Source: Strongylocentrotus purpuratus
Lineage: Eukaryota > Echinodermata > Echinoidea > Camarodonta > Strongylocentrotidae
Reading direction: 5' to 3'
NCBI RefSeq assembly: GCF_000002235.5
Contig: NW_022145610.1
Location: 33,668,807-33,732,806, forward strand
DNA length: 64,000 nucleotides
Position numbers and translations under genes: made by a program
Shown: one piece after another, positions 52,653-63,811 of the stretch
How the letters are laid out: every line of letters starts with the position of its first letter
Position numbering within the stretch: position 1 is the first letter of the stretch
The notes under the pieces: generated by a model
What the model saw: only the letters and a program-made list of their open reading frames with translations
Told to the model about the DNA's origin: nothing
The model's database searches: none

Positions 52653-53519
52653 CAGAGTGAGTCAGAAAAAATGTTCCACTTTTTAAAAGTTGTATTGTTT
52701 GAAAATGAATATTTAATCATAGGTTTCATGATATTTCTTGATAAAGTTATCCTCCCAGTAAATTTAGGTATAATTTTCATTTGAATCTCTGCATGCATGA
52801 CTGAACATCAGACAATCTTTACAAGACTGCCAGTTCTAATTTGCGCAAAGTTACTGGGCGAGTAATAAAACAGTGCATTGAACAAAGACAGTCAGACAAA
52901 CAGACACAGGCACACAGAAAAATGTTGTTAATTATTATTATTATTATTATTATGTTTAAGTGGCATCACCCTGACAATCTTTCCCTTTAGTACATATTCA
53001 CTACCACCATCCTCATTGTCATCATCTTAATCTTCATCATTATCATCATTATCATCATCATCATCATCATGAAGCACAACATCCGCCAATACGCACCAAG
53101 AGGACAGCGACCACTCAACTTTTCGTACGAGAAGAAGAATTCCCGACAAAAAGTAACAGTTTGGGTGAGCCTTGTCGGGAATGGAACGCTCATTTGTGGG
53201 CGAGTGCATGTGCGTGTGCGTGTGTTTGCACATGTGTGTATGCGTGGGTGCGTGTGTGTGTGTGTGTTTGTCTGTCTGGCTGTCTTTGATCAAAACACTG
53301 TTTTATTCCTCACCCAGCAACTTGGCGCGAGTAAGATCTGGCAGTCTTCTATAGATTGTTTGATGTTCAGTGATGCATGCAGAGATTCAAATGAAAATGG
53401 TACCTAAATGTACTGGGAGGATAACTCTATCACGACATATCATGAAACCCATTATTAAATATTCATACTTCAAACAAAACAACTTTTAAAAGGTGGGACA
53501 TTTTTTCTGACTCACTCTG
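52653..53519. mobile_element. TA-flanked foldback element with arms over 200 bp
   Basis: Ends CAGAGTGAGTCAGAAAAAAT and ...ATTTTTTCTGACTCACTCTG, TA on each side. The arms 52653-52870 and 53290-53519 are inverted copies with moderate divergence. The centre holds ATT, CAT and GT microsatellites, which also pair partly (gacagtcagacaaacagaca / tgtctgtctggctgtc). Tc1/mariner-type by its TA duplication. Confidence 0.85.
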
Positions 53520-53859
53520 TACATTGATGCATTTAGCTATTGTATGCTCTACTTGAACCTAAGAGGGCTTGTAATCGTTAAGCTGATGTTGAATACATTG
53601 AGGAAAACAGAATTATACAGAATTTTTTTATTTGCAGTGCTTAACAATGGTAAAAGAATATCAGAACTATACAAAGTACATTTAGGCATATATATCATGT
53701 GTAAGGTGAAAAACACACGGGTTCGTCTTTCAATACTTCAGTTGTTGACAATTCATATTATCACATTAGATTCCTCGGTCCCCGGTACAAAATATTACAG
53801 ATATATGTACTTTTATCAATTTTTATGAAATTCATTTATTCTCTGGCATACTCTAATAT

Positions 53860-54013
53860 CAGTTCAGTTCAGTTCAGTTTATTGAATTCCATCTTTAAAA
53901 ACAATTTTACAAAGTAAAAACATGCAATTTCATGTCACCGACGGAAACCCAGTACATGAAATACAACATTGTAGGATGCAAAAGTCAGAAGATAGCAAAG
54001 GGGAAATGTGAGG

Positions 54014-54047
<34 letters not shown>

Positions 54048-54060
54048 GAGAAGATAACAA
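53860..54060 (-). mobile_element. LINE 3' end with (AACTG)n tail, minus strand
   Basis: cagttcagttcagttcagtt followed by tattgaattcc is the reverse of a LINE tail; a (GA)n run follows at 54015-54050. Confidence 0.5.
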
Positions 54061-55230
54061 ACTGGATAAAAACATTCAGTGATAGTCTTGCGCAATTAAA
54101 AAACTTTTGAGATTACGTTTAAAACTGTTGTAAAATGAGATTGAAGTTTTATTAGTTGGAGGCAAGTTCCAAATTTCAGGTGCATGATGTCTGCAAAAAT
54201 ATGATGCAAAATTTGATGCAAACGACATTTAAGCTATGTAACATATTCATTCCCTAACATATAGGACGATTGTTTTACTGATAAACGATGATGTTACGAA
54301 TTTGGTAAAGGTTGGTGTAGAAAACAAGAAAATTTGTTTATTTTGAAACACCAAATTATTACAAAATCACTAGATATTGCTTTGTATTACAAATATGTTC
54401 GAGAATTGCCCGCCTCCCCCCAAATAGGCTTAGTTTTCTGAAGTCTGCGTACCCGAAGAATTAAGGGAGTCGTGATCGATATAATTCAAGAAAAACGTTA
54501 TAAAATTATATGGATATTATGATGCCTCTCTACTCTACTACTCTATCAGGATGTCTTTTTTTCATGAACTATGCTTTTAAATTATTATCCCAAATAACAC
54601 CTGCCGACGAATATCGCAAGGTCTATTTGTTTTTAAAAACATCTTTCAATCACACTTCGGCCTGTTTTTGCCATAAATTGAATTGTTTATGACACTACAG
54701 TATACATAATGTCAAGTACAAAATATCAGAAATATTGATATTACGTGGGTCTCATTACTACGACTCTTCATTCTGTTAAAACGTGTTCTCTGACTTAACT
54801 ATTCAACAAATTTCTTTCTTCGAATGACAACAGAATCCCCTTCTCAACCAAACACACTGACTTGGGGCATTTTTCATTCCATATTTGAATATTTCAAAAA
54901 TGTCAAAATGATTTGAACACATTTCAATGAGAAAGGAACAATAAACCTTTCCTTGAACGATAAACCAAAATGAACCTACCTCTTGTTTAATAGGGAATGG
55001 CTAGTTGGTCTAGTGTTCATGTCCATGTTACCTGTTAGCCTACAAACTGACTTTTATCGGACCCAGGATTGAAACTTGAGTCTGTCCTTCATGTAAATCA
55101 TCATATCTCATTGATATACGTCTATATAAAAACATATAAAAACACGCAAGCACACACAAACACCCGCAAGCGCACGCAAATACACGCACGCGCGCACACT
55201 CAAACACACGCACGCTTACGTAGATGAATA
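54061..55230. other. Intergenic, nothing recognised
   Basis: AT-rich; CA/GCAC-rich low-complexity stretch at 55135-55215. Confidence 0.4.
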
Positions 55231-55234
55231 AAAC

Positions 55235-55403
55235 AATTACCGTGTTTACACAGTGATCCGCCTCGAGGGTTGAAGCCGCGAGGTGTGTTGAACCCGGCAA
55301 TGTTATATCATGTAAACGGGATCCCAGTGCCGGGTCCAACACGCATCGCGGCTTCAACCTGGCTTCAACCCTCGAGGCGGATCACTGTGTAAACACGGTA
55401 ATT
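55235..55403. mobile_element. GC-rich near-perfect palindrome (foldback element)
   Basis: 169 bp beginning AATTACCGTGTTTACACAGT and ending in its exact complement. The arms of about 60 bp carry gatccgcctcgagggttgaa on one side and its complement on the other. The central 35 bp also pairs in part (aacccggca / tgccgggt). It stands out sharply from its AT-rich surroundings. Confidence 0.85.
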
Positions 55404-55787
55404 ATTCAGTGCGTATACAAAAAAAAAAGTATAATTATATTTATAACCTGTGTAACCATCAATTATATTTCATTTTAAAGAGTAAGTTATTTAAATAATA
55501 AATCTGCTGCCACGGATGACAGAGTAGCAGTCTATCGAAAAAGTGTTGTAAAAAATCTCCTGTACCAATTTAGTGATGCAATGAATTTGGGTCAAAAGCC
55601 TTTTAATACCCATTGTTATTTAGTCCGAAAACAATTGTTAACATTTTCGCATTGATTTTGTGCCTAAGAATAGAAAAGGTAATAACGTCAACTCAGACTC
55701 GAGCTAAGGCTTATTAACCAGCGAAATTAATGATATTCGTTTTGCTTTCATGACACAATCTTGGCTTCTCTCGCATCGTTTGTTTAA

Positions 55788-56299
55788 AGGGACTTGGTAA
55801 CATTGTTAAGTTGAGAGAAATGGTGCTAAGGTAGTGACTTCAATGCTAGATGTACAGTTAAAAATGATCTGAAAGTTTGAGTGGAAACTGACCATTATTA
55901 ATGGAAAAATGATCCGATCGATTTCCTTAATTCTCCCAGCTATTTGATTACAATTTAAGTACATTTTAGGTGAATGTAAATCGTCACAAAGCAATGAATT
56001 GGCTCTGTAAACAATTCCAGACATTTCAGTGTTGAAAGATTTTTAAAAGCCTTATTTTCATGGAAAAACGGTTGGGAAAAATTCAAAAAAGTTTGGGAGA
56101 ATTTACTGTTTAATCAGTGTTAGAGAGTGTTGCACAATAACGCCTTCAGAGAAAACCATGAATATATTTGTGGTTTGAGAATTTTTTCAGGACTTTTTGC
56201 CTGTTTTAGGTTTAGTACACTAGAAGGAATAAAATATGTAACATTTCACACACAAATTACACATTTTTTCATCAACCTTCAACAATGTTACTGAGTCAC
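55788..56299. mobile_element. TTAA-flanked MITE, family F3, right flank lost
   Basis: Starts AGGGACTTGGTAACATTG after TTAA (55784-55787), ends ...CAATGTTACTGAGTCAC; the right TTAA is not preserved. Confidence 0.8.
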
Positions 56300-56354
56300 G
56301 TCTTGGCAAATTGGACAAAGATTACTTGTATAGATGGACCACTGGCGTACTGAT

Positions 56355-56373
56355 GGGGGGGGGGGGGGGGGGG
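56355..56373. repeat. Poly(G) tract
   Basis: About 18 G shortly before the left unit of the 2.5-kb duplication. Confidence 0.9.
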
Positions 56374-57399
56374 CTTGGGGGCAGTCGAACCCAAAAAAAG
56401 AAAATCAAACGTGGTTTATTTCTAATTCGATTCCAGCGACATACAAAATGGTGCTGAAATGACATGATTTTCCAGGTTTTTTTCCCTCACTTTTGCCCAT
56501 TATGCCATTATGCCGATTATATTCATCCCATACAAATCATGTTCAGATTGCTAAATAAGTTATTGTAATGCTCGCCCATTTCAAACTTTGTTGGACAAGG
56601 ATATTGAATTTGCCTTAGGTTGGTTTTGAAAGTCGTTTGAGTGATTTTGTCACGTGTTATTTTAATCTTTGTTTTGTTCTTGTTTTGTTTCAAAAAGTAT
56701 TCTAATATTTGGCTATTGTTTAATTTGTATATTGTTTTACTCGACTTTTATCTGAGCTTATCTTTATGCGTTTACGCAAGAAAGCCATTCACAAACATTT
56801 AACAAACGTATCTGTAAGACATTTAATCAAGGCATTTCTTCTAAAAAAAAATGAGCATGTATATCATTACATTAACAATAATATATCGACTAAAATAATG
56901 ATCTGTTTTGATGTTATATATTCTTGTATGTAGAAGCGAAGCGTGTCTCCAGGAATTTACGGGGCACGGATGGGAGAGGGTGAAATTGCCTCCCTCTTTG
57001 CGTTTCTTTCTTTCTTTCTTTCTTCTTTTCTATCGTTTCTACAATTCCATTAGTGGGGAGGGGGCGGAGCACGTGCCCCTATGCGCCAAAGAGGCTACGC
57101 CATTCCTTGTTTGATTCACTAAGGTTATAACGGAAAGCAAAACATGGACTTTCGCTGTAAGCCGCTACATCAAAGCATAACAGGAACAGAAAAATTATAA
57201 ACATGCTTCAAATTTAGTAGAACGAAAAGAATTTAAACGGTTTAAATAAACAAATATTGATAAACACTTGTACATCAATTTATCAGAAAAGATGTGCTAG
57301 TGACGAGCCATATACGCAAAGAAAACAGAAATTACATTGAAATAATTGCCAATAGTCATTTATTAATATCTCTCACCTCAATCCACCCAACAGTTAGTA

Positions 57400-58100
57400 C
57401 ATGCTTTTGTTACTTCGCACCTTGATAATTGCAATTCATTACTCTTTCGACTACCAGCCAACCAAATTAACCGATTGCAAAAAGTTCAGAATGCTGCTGC
57501 TCGCCTTGTAACTAACTCTAGAAGATTATCACATATCACTCCTATCTTGAAATCTCTGCACTGGCTCCCTGTTCAACAGCGTGTGATCTATAAAGTTCTA
57601 CTCTTAATCTATCGTGCACTAAATGATCTAGCTCCTGAATATATTTCATCCCTTCTATCGCCCCACTCCGCAGGTCGTTCTGGTTTACGTTCATCACATA
57701 ATATTAGGCTTAAAGAAATACGTACTAAAAGAAATTGGGGGGGGGGGTAAAGTATTTGCATCAGCAGCTCCTTTGTGGAATAAGTTACCTTTCTCTATTC
57801 AAACAGCCAACACTCTTTCTACTTTCAAAACTGGGCTTAAAACTCACCTGATGCTCAATGCATATGTTTAAATGTCAATGTTCTTTTTATACAATGCATA
57901 CAAAACAAACAATCACACTGTGCCGCATTGTATGTACCTTGGCACCATAAAGTTGTGTTATCTAATGGAAGTTAACATTTAATATTTCTTTAATCTTAAG
58001 TATGTTGAATATTAATTTGAATTATTTGTATGCGCCTTGAGCATATCTAGAGATGGATATGTTGCGCTTTATAAATATTGTTATTATTATTATTATTACA
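57400..58100 (+). pseudogene. CR1/L2-like LINE 3' fragment (left copy)
   Basis: Frame pieces read LDNCNSLLFRLPANQINRLQ, KVQNAAARLVTNSRRLSHIT, LKSLHWLPVQQRVIYKVLL and YRALNDLAPEYISSLLS. This is the standard C-terminal domain of CR1/L2-type LINE proteins. A G run of 9 at 57737 shifts the frame before LWNKLPFS-like text. The 3' end is (TTATTA)n. Only the 3' part remains. Confidence 0.85.
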
Positions 58101-58750
58101 TACAGAGATACACATTCATATCAAATAATCGCCTATGACATGTGGGTAGGCCTTAAATTTTTTTTTTTCACTGAAATATTGTAATTTCAATTAATCGTAG
58201 CTACTGTGCGAGTGATTACATCTACGAGAGTGCTGCTTAAACATGGTATAGTGATTCAATAAGAAAACATCTTTGTACTTCAAACTTATTAAACATAATT
58301 ATACCTCATCATTTAGGGATTTCCCGTGTAACTGGGATCCACGCACACTTATCCGAGTGCACGGGGGTACTGGTGCGTCGACTAGGCTTCTCATTAGTCA
58401 CCTTTATGTATATTGAGAGTGTATTGAAATTAGCAATATCTCTTTACGGAAATAACATTGGAAGCTCATATTATGCATAGAGAATCTCGGCATGGAACCA
58501 TTGATACAGAGAACAAAATATTTTCTGGATTATTCCGCTTTAACTTTATATGGGCACAACATTGTTGTTACTGAATCTTTTTTCACATGAAAGAGAAAGT
58601 TGAGTCCCGGTATTTATGAAATATAATTTGTGGGCTTTCTCATTTTTTTTTATGTCAGTTTGGAAAAAATATCATAGAAGAAAATAGAAATGCTCCAAGC
58701 ATTGCCTTTCGTATGCTTTCATGTTCAAAATATCACGAGAAATAGATTAA

Positions 58751-59108
58751 AGGTAAAGACCAGTTATGGTCATGCGATTGCATTGTGAAAGAAACGTTGT
58801 GGAATCGATCAGAAAAGGTTGATCATCTAGCATCTAGCATCTGCAAGGTTCTGGAATCATCAAAATGATAAGAAATTTGGCCCATTCTTCGTAAAGTTAC
58901 AAGCACTATACACAGAAAGATGTATATGGGACTATATCTCTCACAGTCCATGAGAGAAACAAATTTACCAAATATATGAATTAGTAGGCGGTTTCCCAGC
59001 AATTTTTTTATCATCATATAGTCAAAACATATTCTTTCACATGATTGGTAATGAGAGCTTCCATTTCATTTTTTGAAATTGGGGCGTTTCCAATACTGGT
59101 CTTTACCT
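58751..59108. mobile_element. TTAA-flanked MITE, family F1, with paralogous empty site
   Basis: 358 bp, TTAA at 58747-58750 and 59109-59112, ends AGGTAAAGACCAGTTATGG and ...ACTGGTCTTTACCT. The right copy of the duplication reads gagaaatagattaaaggttcggcc (split here: gagaaatag, attaaagg, ttcggcc) at 61577-61600, the unoccupied site with a single TTAA. Confidence 0.93.
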
Positions 59109-59302
59109 TTAAATGTTCGGCCCAAACTGTTATGCCACATGTACGTGTAGTGCCATGTACACATTCTTGCGTGCGGTGTATGTGTTTCCAGCAAAATTTA
59201 GCAAATTTCTTCCGATTCTTATCATTCTAAAACTTTTGTTTGCATTTATTAATTTTATTTCTCAAGACTCCAATTCTAGTTCGTACATAGCAAGGTACAT
59301 AG

Positions 59303-61775
59303 CAAACGTGGTTTATTTCCAATTCGATTCCAGCGACATACAAAATGGTGGTGAAATGACATGATTTTCCAGGTTTGTTTCTCTCACTTTTGCCCATTAT
59401 GCCATTATGCCGATTGTATTCATCCCATAGAAATCATGTTCAGATTGCTAAATAAGTTATTGCAATGTTCGCCCATTTCAAACGTTGGTGGACAAGGATA
59501 TTGAATTTGCCTTAGGTTGGTTTTCAAAGTCGTTTTTGAGTGATTTTGTCACGTGTTATTTTAATCTTTGTTTTGTTCTTGTTTTGTTTCAAAAAGTATT
59601 CTAATATTTGGCTATTGTTTAATTTGTATATTGTTTTACTCGACTTTTATTTGAGCTTATCTTTATGCGTTTACGCAAGAAAGCCATTCACCAACATTTA
59701 ACAAACGTATCTGTAAGACATTTAATCAAGGCATTTCTTCTAAAAAAAATGAGCATGTATATCATTACATTAACAATAATATATCGAATAAAATAATGAT
59801 CTGTTATGATGTTGTATATTCTTGTATGTAGAAGCGAAGCGTGTCTCCAGGCATTTACGGGGCACGGATGGGAGAGGGTGAAATTGCCTCCCTCTTTGCG
59901 TTTTTTTTCTTTCTTCTTTTCTATCGTTTCTACAATTCCATTAGTGGGGAGGGGACGGAGCATGTGCCCCTATGCGCCAAAGAGGCTACGCCATTCCTTG
60001 TTTGATTCACTAAGGTTATAACGGAAAGCAAAACATGGACTTTCGCTGTAAGCCGCTACATGAAGGCATAACAGGAACAGAAAAATTATAAACATGCTTC
60101 ACATTTAGTAGAACGAACAAGAATTTAAATGGTTTAAATAAAACAAATATTGATAAACACTTGTACATTAATTTATCAGAAAAGATGTGCTAGTGACGGG
60201 CCATATACGCAAAGAAAACAGAAATTACATTGAAATAATTGCCAATAGTCATTTATTAATATCTCTCACCTCAATCCACCCAACAGTTAGTACATGCTTT
60301 TGTTACTTCGCACCTTGATAATTGCAATTCATTACTCTTTCGACTACCAGCCAACCAAATTAACCGATTGCAAAAAGTTCAGAATGCTGCTGCTCGCCAT
60401 GTAACTAACTCTAGAAGATCATCACATAATCACTCCTATCTTGAAATCTCTGCACTGGCTCCCTGTTCAACAGCGTGTGATCTATAAAATTCTACTCTTA
60501 ACCTATCGTGCACTAAATGATCTAGCTCCTGAATATATTTCATCCCTTCTATCGCCCCACTCCGCAGGTAGTTCTGGTTTACGTTCATCACATATTATTA
60601 GGCTTAAAGAAATACGTACTAAAAGAAATTTGGGGGGGGGGGGTAAAGTATTTGCATCAGCAGCTCCTTCTTTGTGGAATAAGTTACCTTTCTCTCTTCA
60701 AACGGCCAACACTCCTTCTACTTTCAAAACTGGCTTAAAACTCACCTGATGCTCAATGCATATTGTTAAATTTCAATATTCTTTTCATACAATGCATGCA
60801 AAACAAAAAAAGTCACACTGTGCCGCATTGTATGTACCTTGGCACCATAAAGTTGTGTTATCTAATGGAAGTTAACATTTAATATTTCTTTAATCTTAAG
60901 TATGTTGAATATTAATTTGAATTATTTGTATGCGCCTTGAGCATATCTAGAGATGGATATGTTGCGCTTCATAAATATTGTTATTATTATTATTATTACA
61001 TACAGAGATACACATTCATATCAAATAATCGCCTATGACATGTGGGTAGGCCTTAATTTTTTTTTCTTTCACTGAAATATTGTAATTTCAATTCATCGTA
61101 GCTACTGTGCGAGTGATTACATCTACGAGAGTGCTGCTTAAACATGGTATAGTGATTTAATAAGAAAACATCTTTGTACTTCAAACTTATCATACATAAT
61201 TATACCTCATCATTTAGGGATTTCCCGTGTAACTGGGATCCACGCACACCTATCCGAGTGCACGGGGGTACTGGTGCGTCGACTATAGGCTTCTCATTAG
61301 TCACCTTTATGTATATTGAGAGTGTATTGAAATTAGCAATATCTCTTTACGGAAATAACATTGGAAGCTCATATTATGCATAGAGAATCTCGGCATGGAA
61401 TAATTGATACAGAGAACAAAATATTCTCTGGATTAGTCCGCTTTAACTTTATATGGGCACAACATTGTTGTTACTGAATCTTTTTTCACATGAAAGAGAA
61501 AGTTGAGTCCCGGTATTTATGAAATATAATTTGTGGGCTTTCTCATTATTTTTTTATGTCAGTTTGGAAATATGACGAGAAATAGATTAAAGGTTCGGCC
61601 CAAATTGTTATGCCACATGTGCGTGTAGTGCCATGTACACATTCTTGCGTGCGGTGTATGTGTTTCCAGCAAAATTTAGCAAATTTCTTCCGATTCTTAT
61701 CATTCTAAAACTTTTGTTTGCATTTATTGATTTTATTTCTCAAGACTCCAATTCTAGTTCGTACATAGCATGAAA
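59303..61775. repeat. Direct duplication, right copy (about 2.5 kb)
   Basis: Copy of 56404-59302 without the MITE. The junction between copies is at gtacatagcaaggtacatagc. Confidence 0.93.
60300..61000 (+). pseudogene. CR1/L2-like LINE 3' fragment (right copy)
   Basis: Same fragment as 57400-58100. A one-base insertion near 60428 breaks the frame (cataatcact), and the G run at 60641 is 11 long. The frame from 60441 runs past it to LWNKLPFSLQTANTPSTFK. Confidence 0.85.
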
Positions 61776-62453
61776 ACAAAACATTTTCCATAGTCCTAGT
61801 TTATACAAAACTGCAACATAATTATAACTAATGTCTTTATCATTTGATAGACAAACATAAATACAACATGATTCATTGTTCATTATTTCACAATGTATAG
61901 GACCAAAATATATCACAATTACATAATAGGCAAATATTAACGCACTACACAGTTATTTCAACGCAAAAACTAGGACAATCATTCCTTTTTTCTTCTTCAG
62001 AATGAGACATATAACATATTATTATACAGAATTGAAATTATGAGTTTTACTTTAATTAATACACTATCTACCCAAAACCCCTCTCCCTTCACTTAACGGG
62101 GTACATCGATTCTTATGTACTGCATATTCAAATTGTACGCACTCTTTTTAAACAAGGTTATTCTTGACAACCTTAAATGTTGTTCGAAGCATAGCAACAT
62201 ATAATGTATGCAGACTGGATTCCAAGTATTGTAGTTCCTTCATTAATATCAGGGTAATGGAATTGGTCGTCACTAGGTCCCAAGGATAGAAACATCAATG
62301 ATCAGTAAACCGGTCTATTGCTTCAGGACAGTTACTTTCAAAATGCAATCGAATGATCAGAACTCATCTGTTATCTTTAAACTGTATCTGAGCACAATAA
62401 TTCTTGCTTTTTATCTTTTTGTGAGATAAAACCATTCAGTTCTTGGATACTGG
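61776..62453. other. Probable 3' UTR and downstream of a minus-strand gene
   Basis: AT-rich sequence left of the stop at 62456-62454. No further exon or repeat recognised. Confidence 0.4.
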
Positions 62454-62597
62454 TCACTGCTTCATGCTGAGCTGGGTCTTGATATCGATGACATTCTCTG
62501 ACAGTCCCATCAACTTTCTGCTGATGTCATTCATTTCCTCTGCCATGTCCTCTATCATCATTTCAGTTGTCTTGATGAACTCAACACTCTCATCTTC
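62454..62597 (-). CDS. Terminal exon of a second minus-strand gene, coiled-coil tail
   Basis: After the acceptor ...tcgtttccag the frame reads 47 codons to TGA: EDESVEFIKTTEMMIEDMAE, EMNDISRKLMGLSENV, IDIKTQLSMKQ. The spacing of hydrophobic residues suggests a short coiled coil. The rest of the gene is right of the window, or its intron spans the LTR at 62750. A TRPA paralogue would be a natural neighbour, as TRPA tails can carry such helices, but nothing in 47 residues proves it. I do not recognise the family. Confidence 0.6.
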   Translation of the reverse strand, partial: EDESVEFIKTTEMMIEDMAEEMNDISRKLMGLSENVIDIKTQLSMKQ

Positions 62598-62749
62598 CTG
62601 GAAACGAAAGATTCGGACAATGTTAAGTCACGAGATCGGACGCTCAATAGCCCGACAGCCCACGTAACCGACAATGTCGGTCTTGTAAGCCCTTTGACAA
62701 CGTTTTTTAATAGTTTCACTAGACTGACGGCACAAGAGACTGACAGCCC

Positions 62750-63811
62750 TGTCACGGAATGACTCTTTTTTTGTTCTAAAAGTTATGTTTAAGACTTGTG
62801 ACGAGACTAGAAGAAATAGTTCGGAGAAGAAGGGGAAGACGAGAGTTGTTATCTACGTAATGGCAGTTCGCCAACAGCGACGACAGTCGCTAACAGTTTA
62901 GCAGTTTGCTTGCAGTTCCAGCATTTCTATGTTGAGATGGGAACTCTTTAGATAATCCTTAAGGTATGTTTATTCATTGATTTATATATTTTATAATAGA
63001 GTGCTGTAAAATGCCACTGAAAGTAGTTGCAAGTTGTAGAGATTACAGTCGCACTATGGAAGCGATGGCCTATATGAATGTGTGTAGTGACGTGAAACGA
63101 ATCGCGAACATGGATTCGTTGAAAGTTTGATTGATAGTTTAGGCGGTCTGTTTTGAAGACCTTTTCCTTTGTGAAAGATAAAGTAGTTTAAAATTGATGG
63201 TTGTCAGGAAGATGATATGTGAATTTAACTTAGTTATGAGCATGAGTATAGACTTCGAATAAGTTAAGACCAAACTATGTTGACTTGCGTATGTACGTGT
63301 GAAGGTATCTTAGTTACGACAACCTCTTCACGCACGATTTAATGTGCGGATGAATATCATTTTAGAGATAACGTGATAAGTTCATGATAGTCTCGTTTTA
63401 GCGCTTGAGAAAGTTTCTTGTTTATGTTATTGATTATTCTGTTGTCTATGGTTATGCATTTATGCTTCTTTAAAGATTCGTGGTTTATCGAAAGTTGGCA
63501 TATTATTATAACTATAAAATTTAGATTTACTGACACAAGAATGGAACTTGAGTATATGTGGAAATTGGATTCCCAAGTGTTAAACGTATTGCAAGAACAT
63601 GTATTTAGTGTTTTCATTTGTTGTATTTTGCAGGAATTATCCCACACAGTTGTTGAATTTCTCTTCACTTTCCAATGATGATCCACGACAGCGTCACAAT
63701 AAAGGAACCAACATGAGTTAAACGGATGTCTCCTTTGTTTCATCATTGAATTGCAACAACGTGTTTAAAGCTAGAACTCACATAAATCCTTTGAGTCCGT
63801 GTTCCATCACA
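62750..63811 (+). mobile_element. Solo LTR with 5-bp target duplication
   Basis: 1062 bp from TGTCACGGAATGACTC to ...GAGTCCGTGTTCCATCACA, flanked by AGCCC at 62745-62749 and 63812-63816. The ends have the TG...CA form with short inverted complementarity. An aataaa at about 63699 could be the LTR polyadenylation signal. No primer-binding site or internal region follows, so it is a solo LTR, probably of a Gypsy-type retrotransposon. The strand follows the aataaa. Confidence 0.75.

Larger units (their letters stand above)
56404..59302. repeat. Direct duplication, left copy (about 2.9 kb)
   Basis: Matches 59303-61775 over its whole length with high identity, from caaacgtggtttatttc to ctagttcgtacatagca. 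It differs mainly by a 358-bp F1 MITE and about 65 bp near 58670-58735 that the right copy lacks. Confidence 0.93.

Noticed and set aside
52987..53293. Asp/Met/His-rich frames
   Set aside because: Translations of CAT and GT microsatellites in the core of the foldback element.
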